DNA from: an uncultured Verrucomicrobiota bacterium
Lineage (GTDB): Bacteria; Verrucomicrobiota; Verrucomicrobiia; Limisphaerales; UBA9464
Direction of reading: 5' to 3'
Assembly: GCA_903925515.1 (NCBI GenBank)
Contig: CAIYFP010000056.1
Span: 1 to 64,000, forward strand
DNA length: 64,000 bases
The position numbers were made by a program, and so were the translations under genes. Below are positions 49,672 through 57,929 of the stretch, one piece after another (position 1 is the stretch's first letter; each line of letters begins with the position of its first letter). The notes under the pieces were generated by a model that saw only the letters and a list, made by a program, of their open reading frames with translations, ran no database searches and was not told where the DNA came from.

Positions 49672-51492
49672 CTACCTCCCCCCGTCGCCCGCCTGAAGCT
49701 GGTAAAGCCGCGCGTACAACCCGCCTCGCAACAGCAACTCCCCGTGCGTTCCGGTCTCCACGATCCGTCCGTCCTCCATCACGACAACCCGGTCCGCCTT
49801 CAGCACGGTGGACAACCGATGCGCGATGCACACCGTCGTGCGCCCGACCATCAATCGTTCGAGGGCTTCCTGGACCGCCCGTTCCGACTCCGAGTCCAAG
49901 GCGCTCGTCGCCTCGTCCAGCACCAGCACCGGCGCGTCGCGCAGGATCGCCCGGGCGATCGCGATCCGCTGCTTCTGCCCCCCGGACAAGGCGCTGCCGC
50001 GGTCGCCGACCGGCGCGTCGTAGCCACCGGGCCGCTCCATGATGAACTCGTGGGCGTTGGCCATGCGCGCCGCACGCTCGATGTCCTCCCGCGACGCCCC
50101 CTCGCGTCCGAGGCCGATGTTGGTGGCAATGGATTCCGAGAACAGGACCGGCTCCTGGGTCACCACGGCGAACTGGGCGCGCACGTCGGACATGCGCGCC
50201 CGCCGGATGTCGAGGTCGCCCATCCGGATGCTTCCCTGTTGCGGGTCATGCAGGCGGAGGAGCAACGCCGCAAGGGTGCTCTTCCCGGAGCCGCTGGGCC
50301 CGACCACGGCCACGAAGCTTCCGGCGGCGATCCGCATCGACACGTCCCTCAGGACCGGCCGCTCCTCGTAGGCGAACGTGACCCCGTCGAGAACGAGGTC
50401 GCGGCCGCGCGCATCGATGGGCACGGGCCGTTCCGGGTCCGTGATGTCGGGCCGGGTCGCGAGGAGGTCGAACACGCGTTGGCTTGCGGCGCGCGCCTGC
50501 TGAAGGAGGGCCTGGAGCCGGCTGAGCTCCTTGATGGGCTTGTACAGCATGAACAACCCCAGCACGAACTGGAGGAAGTCCCCCGCCGTCACCCCGGTCG
50601 AGGGCGTCAACGCCACGTAGATGAACACGCCGGACATGCCCAGCGACCCCGCGAACTCGATCATCGGCCCCGGCAGCTCGATCCCCCGGACCGCCCGCAT
50701 CGTCTCCGAGACGAACCGTTGCGACGCCCTTGCGAAGCGCCCGATCATGTAGCCCTCCAGCCCGTAGGCCTTCACGACGCGTTGCCCCGAGAAGCTCTCG
50801 TTCATCGTCGAGGCCTGCTCCGCCACGTGCGCCTGCGACGCCTGCGACGCCTTCCTCACCTTCCTCCCGTACACCACCACGGGCACCACGCACACCGGCA
50901 GCAACGACAGCGACAGCGCCATCAGCCTCGGCTGCTGCATCACCAGCAACCCCGCCAGCACCAACACCTGGACCGGGTCCCGGACCGCCACCGAGAACCC
51001 ATGCGACACGGCGTGGCGAAGCATGGCCGGGTCGTTCGAGATCCTCGACATCAGCTCCCCCGTCCGGTTCACCCCGAAGAATCCCATCGAGAGCCCGTGC
51101 AAATGCCGGAACACCGCCTGCTGCACCCCCGCCATCGTCTGTGTCGCCGCCCAGGTCATCGAGTAGGCTCCCACGTACTCGAACACCCCACGCATCAGCA
51201 TCACCAACGGGATCAACGCGATCCCCCACACCATCGCCGTGGACCGATCCATGCCCGCAACCCCGTCCACCATGCCGCGCGCCCAACCCGCCATGAACGT
51301 CGGCAACGAGTCCAGCATCGCCTCGCCGGGCTTCTTGCCCGCGCCCGGGAACACCATGTCCACCACGAGCCGCACCACGGTCAGCAGCATCGCGTTGGTC
51401 GCCGCGAACAGCACGCCGCTCGCGATCCCCAACGCCACGCGTCCACGAAACGGCCGCACGTAGGGCAGGAACCTGCGCAGGAACTCCATCAT
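49672..51492 (-). CDS. MsbA-like ABC exporter (TM domain fused to ATPase)
   Basis: A 606-residue type IV ABC half-transporter. Six helices in the first 320 residues (e.g. ALGIASGVLFAATNAMLLTV), then the ATPase: FVAVVGPSGSGKSTLAALLL (Walker A), the Q-loop VVTQEPVLFSESIATNIGLG, signature SALSGGQKQRIAIARAIL, Walker B APVLVLDEATSALDSESERA and switch His in TVCIAHRLSTVLKADR. Lipid A or another lipid, peptide or drug could be the substrate; MsbA-type lipid flipping is the commonest role for this architecture. It converges on the SCO-type gene with a 33-base gap and is divergent from the Tat protein gene. Confidence 0.94.
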   Translation of the reverse strand: MMEFLRRFLPYVRPFRGRVALGIASGVLFAATNAMLLTVVRLVVDMVFPGAGKKPGEAMLDSLPTFMAGWARGMVDGVAGMDRSTAMVWGIALIPLVMLMRGVFEYVGAYSMTWAATQTMAGVQQAVFRHLHGLSMGFFGVNRTGELMSRISNDPAMLRHAVSHGFSVAVRDPVQVLVLAGLLVMQQPRLMALSLSLLPVCVVPVVVYGRKVRKASQASQAHVAEQASTMNESFSGQRVVKAYGLEGYMIGRFARASQRFVSETMRAVRGIELPGPMIEFAGSLGMSGVFIYVALTPSTGVTAGDFLQFVLGLFMLYKPIKELSRLQALLQQARAASQRVFDLLATRPDITDPERPVPIDARGRDLVLDGVTFAYEERPVLRDVSMRIAAGSFVAVVGPSGSGKSTLAALLLRLHDPQQGSIRMGDLDIRRARMSDVRAQFAVVTQEPVLFSESIATNIGLGREGASREDIERAARMANAHEFIMERPGGYDAPVGDRGSALSGGQKQRIAIARAILRDAPVLVLDEATSALDSESERAVQEALERLMVGRTTVCIAHRLSTVLKADRVVVMEDGRIVETGTHGELLLRGGLYARLYQLQAGDGGR

Positions 51493-51676
51493 GGCCCCGT
51501 GCCTCCTCGCCTTCGCCGCGCCTGCTTGCCACCGCCCGTCGCGTCTCCCATGCCCTTGCTCATTGCGTCCGCACCGCCCTCACCCTGCCTGCTCCCGGGC
51601 CGGGTTCCCATCCCATTCTCCCCCGGCGCGGCGGCTTGCCCTCGTCGGCTTTCCTCCCCAATGCTGCGCTACCGCC

Positions 51677-54040
51677 ATGCCTCGCACCTCTCGACGGGAC
51701 TTCGTCAGGCTCGCCGCGTTTGCGGCCGCCGCCCATGCGGCCCATGCCGCCCCACCGCGGTCCACACGGCCATGGCGCTCCCACCTCGCCATCCCGCCCC
51801 ACGTGCCACGCCCGGTCCCCGGCGTCCATGGCTACGCCCATGCCGTCTCCATCCGCGCCGGCGAGACGATCCACCTTCACGTCAGCAACGCCATGCCCTG
51901 CGACGTCGAGGTTTGCCGCCTTGGCGCGCTTGTGGACGACCCGGCCGGCGACGTGGTCCTGCATCGCTTCCCGACGCTTCCCCCCAACCCCCAGCCCATT
52001 CACCCGGGCTCCTACGTCCACGTCCCAAAGAACCTCGCCTTTCGGCCCTCCGCCTTCTCCATCGAGGCATGGGTTCGCCCCTGGTCGCTCGAGCGCCTCC
52101 AGGGCGTCGTCTCCCAGGAGGACAAGTCCAGCGACCAAGGCTTCGCCCTCGGCGTCGGACCCGACGGCTACGTCGGATTCTTCCTTGGCAACGGCGTCGG
52201 GCCCGACGAGGCCGTCGTCCACCGGACCACGCCACGCAGGCTGTCCACGGGCCGATGGCACCACCTTGTTGCCACATGGGATGGGCAATCCAAGCGCGTC
52301 TGGATCGACGGCGCGCTTGCCGGCGAATGGCCTTTCACGGGCCCCTGCCAGCTCGGTTCCCATCCCCTCCGGCTCGGCGCCATGGGCGAGGACGGCGAGG
52401 CCACCCGTTTCCTCGACGGCGACCTGGCCATGGTGTGCCTCCATGACCGTGCCATGGACGCGGACGAGGTGGCCCGGCGGCATGCGGAGCGCGCGCGGGC
52501 GATGCCGCCACGACGGCACCTCCTTGCCTGCTGGACGTTTGCCGAGGAGCGCGGCGAACGCGTCGCCGACGCGTCGTCCCACGCCCGCCATGGCCGCATC
52601 ATCAACCATGGCACGTGGATGGTCGGCGGCCCCTCGTTCAACCCCGAGGTCCAACGCTTCGGCGACTACCAACCCCAATCCGACCCGGACCGCGGCCATG
52701 CGCTTCGCCTCGCCTCCGACGACCTCTACGACTGTCGCTGGCCCGTGACCCTTTCATGGAAGGCCCCGGCCACGGCCGTTCCCGGGGTGCACGTCGCGCG
52801 CGTTCGTTACCTTCGCGACGGGCGCGAGCACCTGCACCATGTCACCTTCATCGTCCGTCGCAGCCCGAGGCGTGCGCCGTCGCCCATCCTCGTCGTGTGC
52901 TCCACGAACACATGGCGCGCCTACAATGGCGCCCCGTTCGGGACATGGCCGGCGTCGCTGCATGCCGTCATCGGCACGGACGGGCTCCCGTCTCCCGATC
53001 GTTCCCTGCCGGCGTTCTGCCTGTACCGGGGGCACGCGGCCGGGCAGGGCACGTACCAGCTCGGCTCCCTTGTCCCATGGCCGGCGGCCAGCCCCTACGC
53101 CCTCTACGGCGGCCCCACGCGCTACAGTCACCTGCTCCGTGCCGAGCGATTCCTGCATGCATGGCTTGCGTCGCAGGGCTTCGGCTTTGACCTCGCGTCC
53201 GACCTCGACCTCCACCGCGACCCGGCGCTGCTCCGGCGTCACAAGGTCGTCATACTCAACGGCCATTCCGAGTACTGGTCCACCCCGGCCCTCCATGGTC
53301 TCGAGGCCTTCCTCCGCAACGGGGGCAACCTTGCCGTGCTGTCTGGCAACTCCCTCTTCTGGCGCGTCAGCTTCGACCCCTCCGGGCAGGTCATGGAATG
53401 CCGCAAGGTGGATGCCCCCGGCGACCAACTCCCGGCCTCCCGCCGGGGCGAATGCTGGCATGGCCATGATGGCCAACGCGGCGGCCTCCTTCGCGAGTGC
53501 GGCCACCACGGGTGGAAGCTCGTCGGCATGGAGACCCTCGGTTGGAACAACCAGTCCGAGCCCCGCAACTTTGGCCCGTACATCGCCACCGGCGCCTCCC
53601 ACTTCCTGTTTCATCGACCCGAGGAGACCGGAATCGCGGACGGCGAGGCCTTTGGCCACGGCCCGGGCGGCGGGCTCCCGCTCGCCAACGGCCATGAGTT
53701 CGACGTCCGACTCTCCACCCTCAAGGCCCTCCAGGAAAAACCCGACCCCGCCGGAGCGTCCGTGCCCGACGATCCGCCCGGGATCGTCCGCCTCGCCAAC
53801 GGCGTCATCCCGTGGAAGTTCGGCGGGTCCGCCTTCGACTACTTCTTCCGCCCCATCAAGCCCGGCACGGACCAGGGCGGCGAGATGATCTACTGGGAAC
53901 GGCCCGAGGGCGGTCGTGTCTTCCACGCCGGAAGCATCGGCTCCGGCTGGGCGCTCCATGCGGACCCGCGCTTCCAGGCCCTCTTCCGCAACGTGCTCCA
54001 TCATTTCGGCGTCGCCCGGGGCCCGGCACCGCGCCCCTGA
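51677..54040 (+). CDS. Tat-exported LamG-domain protein with N,N-dimethylformamidase-like C-terminal domain
   Basis: A 787-residue exported protein. Tat leader: SRRDFVRLAAFAAAAHAAHA. A concanavalin/LamG-type sandwich follows (AFSIEAWVRPWSLERLQGVV, HHLVATWDGQSKRVWIDGAL). The second half matches the C-terminal domain of the N,N-dimethylformamidase large subunit: PILVVCSTNTWRAYNGAPFG, YSHLLRAERFLHAWLASQGF, LLRRHKVVILNGHSEYWSTP and GGNLAVLSGNSLFWRVSFDP. In DMFase this part belongs to the metal-dependent amidohydrolase subunit; here a small-subunit gene is missing, so substrate may differ. ATG 51677 is chosen because it starts the Tat leader; the upstream frame is low-complexity. Confidence 0.85.
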   Translation: MPRTSRRDFVRLAAFAAAAHAAHAAPPRSTRPWRSHLAIPPHVPRPVPGVHGYAHAVSIRAGETIHLHVSNAMPCDVEVCRLGALVDDPAGDVVLHRFPTLPPNPQPIHPGSYVHVPKNLAFRPSAFSIEAWVRPWSLERLQGVVSQEDKSSDQGFALGVGPDGYVGFFLGNGVGPDEAVVHRTTPRRLSTGRWHHLVATWDGQSKRVWIDGALAGEWPFTGPCQLGSHPLRLGAMGEDGEATRFLDGDLAMVCLHDRAMDADEVARRHAERARAMPPRRHLLACWTFAEERGERVADASSHARHGRIINHGTWMVGGPSFNPEVQRFGDYQPQSDPDRGHALRLASDDLYDCRWPVTLSWKAPATAVPGVHVARVRYLRDGREHLHHVTFIVRRSPRRAPSPILVVCSTNTWRAYNGAPFGTWPASLHAVIGTDGLPSPDRSLPAFCLYRGHAAGQGTYQLGSLVPWPAASPYALYGGPTRYSHLLRAERFLHAWLASQGFGFDLASDLDLHRDPALLRRHKVVILNGHSEYWSTPALHGLEAFLRNGGNLAVLSGNSLFWRVSFDPSGQVMECRKVDAPGDQLPASRRGECWHGHDGQRGGLLRECGHHGWKLVGMETLGWNNQSEPRNFGPYIATGASHFLFHRPEETGIADGEAFGHGPGGGLPLANGHEFDVRLSTLKALQEKPDPAGASVPDDPPGIVRLANGVIPWKFGGSAFDYFFRPIKPGTDQGGEMIYWERPEGGRVFHAGSIGSGWALHADPRFQALFRNVLHHFGVARGPAPRP

Positions 54041-54055
54041 CGCTCCCGGCGTCCC

Positions 54056-55123
54056 TCACCGGCGCACCGCAAGCAACGCCCCGCAATGGACGCGCGTCGG
54101 AACCACCTCCGTCGCGGCAAACCCCGTCCGCCCCAGCATCCCCCGGTACTCCGCCACGCTGTACGCCCGCCCCTCCGTCACGCTGAACAGCGCCGCCGAA
54201 TACAACGCCACCGGCAACGGCCCCCCATGGTCGTCGTCAAGGAACACGTCGTGCACCACCAGCCGCCCGCCACGCGGCAACCCTTCCGCGCAGCGCCGCA
54301 GGATCTCCTCGCACTGTTCCTCCGCCCAGTCGTGCAGCACGTTCGACAGCAACACCACGTCCGCCCCCTCCGGGAACGAGTCCCGGAACATGTCCCCCGG
54401 CCGAAGCTCCACACGGTCGGCCAGCCCGGAGCCCCGCACGAACTCCGAGGCCACCCGGAGCACCTCGGGCCGGTCCCACACCACCGCGCGCAACGACGGG
54501 TTCGCCCGCAGCAACGCGACCGTGTACACCCCGGTGCCCCCGGCCACGTCCACCAGCATGCGTGCCCCCGTCATGGGCACCGCCGCCGCGAGCGCCGGGG
54601 CCACGTTCCTCGCTCGCCCGGCCAGCGCCATCGTGAAGAACCGTGCCCCCTCCTCCCCTTCCATCGCCGACGGCATGCCTTCCCGGTAGATGAAGCCCAC
54701 GCCGCCTCCACCGCCGTCCGCGCCGGCTGGCCTGTCCGTCTTCAGCCGCTCCGCCATCGCACGGACGCCGGCGGACCCCGAGGCCAAGGCGAAGTAGTCC
54801 CCCACGTAATGCGGGCTTCGCGGGTCAAGGTGGGCGCGCGCCAGTTCCGTGGCCTCAAGGCGCCCGTCCCCGCGCATGGCCAGCGTCCCCATCGCCCGCA
54901 AGGCCGTCGTCAGCACCGCCGCCGGCCTCCGCGCGAGGCCCAGCGCCGCAGCCAGTTCCCCCGGCAAAAGCGCGCCGTCGCCCAGCTCGCGGAACAACCC
55001 AAGGTGCGCCGTCGCGGCCACCAGCAGCTCCGTCGCATGGCAGCCCCGGAACAGCTCGAACAACGGCGCCGGGTCCCGCGCCGAAACCTCCCACGGGACC
55101 GGTTCCATGCCGCCGGCCTTCAC
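54056..55123 (-). CDS. SAM-dependent O-methyltransferase (family 2 type)
   Basis: A 355-residue class I methyltransferase resembling plant/polyketide O-methyltransferases. An N-terminal winged-helix dimer domain (HATELLVAATAHLGLFRELG, AALGLARRPAAVLTTALRAM) precedes the Rossmann part: MLVDVAGGTGVYTVALLRAN (SAM loop), VVWDRPEVLRVASEFV, and VVLLSNVLHDWAEEQCEEIL with the catalytic His of the LHDW motif. The C-terminus has the usual VVHDVFLDDDHGGPLP strand. The start may be GTG 55123, which overlaps the gcvH stop (GTGA), or ATG 55108. Acceptor unknown; C-methyl or O-methyl transfer on a small molecule is likely. Confidence 0.88.
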   Translation of the reverse strand: MKAGGMEPVPWEVSARDPAPLFELFRGCHATELLVAATAHLGLFRELGDGALLPGELAAALGLARRPAAVLTTALRAMGTLAMRGDGRLEATELARAHLDPRSPHYVGDYFALASGSAGVRAMAERLKTDRPAGADGGGGGVGFIYREGMPSAMEGEEGARFFTMALAGRARNVAPALAAAVPMTGARMLVDVAGGTGVYTVALLRANPSLRAVVWDRPEVLRVASEFVRGSGLADRVELRPGDMFRDSFPEGADVVLLSNVLHDWAEEQCEEILRRCAEGLPRGGRLVVHDVFLDDDHGGPLPVALYSAALFSVTEGRAYSVAEYRGMLGRTGFAATEVVPTRVHCGALLAVRR

Positions 55124-55500
55124 GCCCCGATCTGTTCCCCGTATGCCTTCGCGTCCTTCAGCCCCGACACCGCCCCTGCCAGCCGCACCTTCATGAACCA
55201 GCCCTCGCCATACGGGTCGGTGTTCACCAGGGCCGGGTTCTTCGCGACTTCCCCGTTCACCGCCACCACCTCGCCCGCCACCGGTGCATAGATGTCGCTC
55301 GCGGTCTTCACGGACTCGACCACGGCGCAGGGCTCGCCCGACTTCACCATGCGACCCACGGCGGGCAATTCCACGAACACCACGTCCGTCAGCTCATGCT
55401 GGGCATGGTCCGTGATTCCAACCGTCGCCACCTCCCCCTCGACGCGCACCCACTCGTGCGACGCCGCGTACATCAAGTCCCCGGGAACCTTCGTGCTCAT
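55120..55500 (-). CDS. gcvH: Glycine cleavage system H protein (lipoyl carrier)
   Basis: A 126-residue lipoate-carrying shuttle. Family motifs: YAASHEWVRVEGEVATVGIT then DHAQHELTDVVFVELPAVGR, and the lipoylation site CAVVESVKTASDIYAPVAGE with the modified Lys at residue 65. The C-terminus (DPYGEGWFMKVRLAG) is also conserved. No gcvT, gcvP or lpd gene is in the window, so this copy stands apart from the usual operon. It lies 64 bases behind the LarA-like gene and overlaps the methyltransferase start by four bases. It may be the normal H protein or a specialised carrier. Confidence 0.96.
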   Translation of the reverse strand: MSTKVPGDLMYAASHEWVRVEGEVATVGITDHAQHELTDVVFVELPAVGRMVKSGEPCAVVESVKTASDIYAPVAGEVVAVNGEVAKNPALVNTDPYGEGWFMKVRLAGAVSGLKDAKAYGEQIGA

Positions 55501-55564
55501 TGTTTCCCAAGGCTGAAGCCCACCTTGCCCGCCGGTCAATCACCGGTTCCAACGGGTCGGGACG

Positions 55565-56830
55565 TCACGGCGCCCCGGACAGCCGGTACAGGGTCTCGCC
55601 GGCCTTGGGCACATGGAGGATGCCCTCGCCCTCCCTGCCCTCGTAAGCCCCCGCGTCAATCGTCCGCCAATCCCGGTACCCAAGGTTGATCGCGTGGCAT
55701 TCGGCCTCGGGGATCCCCGTGGCCAAGGTCACGCGCGCGCGCGCCTTCTCCACCCCGTCGAGGTAGGTGCCCTGCCCGAACACATGCGTGCTGTGGGCCA
55801 ACACCCCCCATGGCAGGTCCTTGAACCGGTCCCACTGCCGGAGGAAGTAATCCCGACAATGATACCCCACCTGCCGGATCAACCGCCCATGCACGAGGCT
55901 CACCTCCCTCAGGTGCGGCGCGTAGATGATCAGTTCCCCGCCCTCGGCCAGCACCGGCTCCAGCTTGTACATGCACTTGGCCCCCACCCAGAGCTCGTCG
56001 TACATGGGCGGCGCGCACGACAGGATCGTGTGGAACGGACGCGCCTTCCGGATGACGTGATGCCGCGCCGACTCGTCCACGGCGCGGTCCCATGCCGCCT
56101 CGGGCGTGCCCGCGAACATCGCCGCCATGCCCCCGTTCGCCACCACCAAGGCCAGGCACAGCTTGTCCGTCCGCACCATGGCCCCGGCCCGGTCCACCAC
56201 CCGCCGCACCGGCGTCCACTTGTGGCCGATCACGCCCACCGTCGTGATCACCGCCCCCAGCCAATGGAAGAAGTTCAGCACCTCCGCGCCGCCGATGCCC
56301 GGGAAGAGGTACTTGTTGCCCCCGCTGAAGCCCACCACCTCGTGCGGGAACACCGGCCCCACGATGATGAGGCGGTCGTACTCGTCCACGCGCCGGTTCA
56401 CCGTCACCCGCACGTCCATCGCGAACAACCCGTCCGACAACGCATGGATCTCCTCCTTGGGTATCACGCCCAAGGGCTTCAGCGCCGCCGGGTTGTCCCA
56501 TTCATGGTTGAAGAACCGCACCCGCCCGTAGCGCCCGCGCCGTTCAACCATCGTGATCTCGAGGCGCGCGCAGATCTCCTCCTCCGTCATCGCCCGGTGC
56601 GTGCCCAGCGCCACCAGGATGTCCAGCGCCGCCGCCGCGCCCCCCAGCTCATGGAACAACGCCCGGAACATCATCCCGATCGGCGCCGTCCTCGTGCCGT
56701 CCGGTATCACCAGCAACACCCGCTTGCCCCGGTGGTCCGCCGCCGGGCACGCCGCCGCCACCACCTCGGCAACCTCCCTTTCGCCCAGCACGCACCCCAA
56801 TTCCGCCACCCTTCCATGCACCTCGCCCAT
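55565..56830 (-). CDS. LarA-like nickel-pincer racemase family protein (DUF2088)
   Basis: A 421-residue protein of the lactate racemase (LarA) family, whose members isomerise 2-hydroxyacids with a nickel-pincer nucleotide. Catalytic-site motifs are present: VLLVIPDGTRTAPIG with the substrate Arg, VALGTHRAMTEEE with the His, GPVFPHEVVGFSGGNKYLFP with the cofactor-linked Lys, and LNFFHWLGAVI with another His. Substrate could be lactate, malate or a sugar acid. No larB, larC or larE cofactor genes are in the window. It has the best ribosome binding site seen here. It lies 60 bases behind an SDR gene, which may oxidise the racemised product. Confidence 0.88.
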   Translation of the reverse strand: MGEVHGRVAELGCVLGEREVAEVVAAACPAADHRGKRVLLVIPDGTRTAPIGMMFRALFHELGGAAAALDILVALGTHRAMTEEEICARLEITMVERRGRYGRVRFFNHEWDNPAALKPLGVIPKEEIHALSDGLFAMDVRVTVNRRVDEYDRLIIVGPVFPHEVVGFSGGNKYLFPGIGGAEVLNFFHWLGAVITTVGVIGHKWTPVRRVVDRAGAMVRTDKLCLALVVANGGMAAMFAGTPEAAWDRAVDESARHHVIRKARPFHTILSCAPPMYDELWVGAKCMYKLEPVLAEGGELIIYAPHLREVSLVHGRLIRQVGYHCRDYFLRQWDRFKDLPWGVLAHSTHVFGQGTYLDGVEKARARVTLATGIPEAECHAINLGYRDWRTIDAGAYEGREGEGILHVPKAGETLYRLSGAP

Positions 56831-56839
56831 CGTCTTCGC

Positions 56840-56846
56840 CCTCCTT
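56840..56846 (-). promoter_or_regulatory. Strong Shine-Dalgarno site for the LarA-like gene
   Basis: AAGGAGG on the minus strand, nine bases ahead of the start codon. A full match of this kind is unusual in this window, where most starts have weak or no Shine-Dalgarno sequence. Confidence 0.75.
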
Positions 56847-56890
56847 CCTGTTCCTCGTTCTTCGTCCCAAACCCTTCCCGGCCCGCCGCC

Positions 56891-57697
56891 TCAGATCGTC
56901 TGCGCAAGGAAACCGCCGTCCACCACCACGTCCGAGCCCGTCACGAAGGACGCCGCCGCGGGGCTCGCAAGGAACACCGCCGCCCCCACCAGCTCCCGCG
57001 CCTCGCCAAAACGCCCCATCGGCGTGTGCCCCATGATCGAGCGCGCCCGCGCCGTCGGCTGTCCGTCCTCGCCGAACAGCAAACGCCGGTTCTGCTCCGC
57101 CGGGAAGAACCCGGGCGTGACCGAGTTCACGCGCACGCCCCGCGCCGCCCATTCCCGCGCAAGGAAACGCGTCAGGTTCAACACCGCCGCCTTGGCCGCC
57201 GAGTACGCCACCACGCGCGACAAGGGCAGGTGCGCCGACACGCTCGCGATGTTGATGATGCTGCCCTTGCCTGCGCGTGCCATGCCGCCCCCGAAGACCT
57301 GGCATGGCAGCAACGCCCCCCCCACCAGGTTCAGGTCGAAGCTCTGCCGCCACGCCTCCAGGGCGATCCCCTCGAACGGGTTCTCCGGCGTCGCCGTCAC
57401 CGACGGATGGTTCCCCCCCGCCGCGTTCACGAGCACCGTGGGCTCGCCGAGGGCGGCGAGCACCCGCGCACGCCCCTCCTCCAGCGATGCCCGATCCGAT
57501 GCGTCCATCGGCACGAACAACGCCTGCCCGCCCGCCGCATGGATCGCCTCCGCGCGTTCTCGCCCGCGCTCCGCGCTCCGCCCGGCCACCACCACGGTCG
57601 CCCCGGCGGCCGCCAACCCGTCCGCGATCGCGCCCCCGAGCACGCCCGTCGCCCCTATCACCACCGACACCTCGCCCCTCAAGTCGAACAGCTTCAT
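56891..57697 (-). CDS. Short-chain dehydrogenase/reductase (mannonate/gluconate-type)
   Basis: A 268-residue classical SDR using NAD(P). The nucleotide loop is VSVVIGATGVLGGAIADGLA; the NAAGG motif occurs in TVLVNAAGGNHPSV; the catalytic Ser and Tyr-x3-Lys are in NIASVSAHLPLSRVVAYSAA followed by KAAVLNLTRFL; the end has GSDVVVDGGFLAQ. The N-terminus MKLFDLRGE and the sequence between resemble D-mannonate oxidoreductases and gluconate dehydrogenases of the SDR type. ATG 57697 is chosen at the conserved start. It leads the run SDR, LarA-like, GcvH, methyltransferase. Confidence 0.9.
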   Translation of the reverse strand: MKLFDLRGEVSVVIGATGVLGGAIADGLAAAGATVVVAGRSAERGRERAEAIHAAGGQALFVPMDASDRASLEEGRARVLAALGEPTVLVNAAGGNHPSVTATPENPFEGIALEAWRQSFDLNLVGGALLPCQVFGGGMARAGKGSIINIASVSAHLPLSRVVAYSAAKAAVLNLTRFLAREWAARGVRVNSVTPGFFPAEQNRRLLFGEDGQPTARARSIMGHTPMGRFGEARELVGAAVFLASPAAASFVTGSDVVVDGGFLAQTI

Positions 57698-57929
57698 CCG
57701 CGACCCACCTTGCCCGGCAACGGCGCCCGGTTGAACCCCAAAACGGGACCGTCTTGAAAGGGTGCCCCGTGGGACTGCCGGCCCACCCCGTGTCCGGGAT
57801 GGATGGAGCACGCCGGCCCGGCGCGGGGGCGGCCAAGCCCGGCAAGGCGCGAAACGGCCCGGCAGGGACGATGCAGCCGGGCGGGAACGGGTCGCGCCGC
57901 AGATTCGACCTGCCGAAGCGGCTCCTCGC

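Noticed and set aside
55501..55564. Possible glycine riboswitch ahead of gcvH
   Set aside because: Only 64 bases separate it from the LarA-like stop, too short for a tandem glycine riboswitch, and no conserved core is visible.
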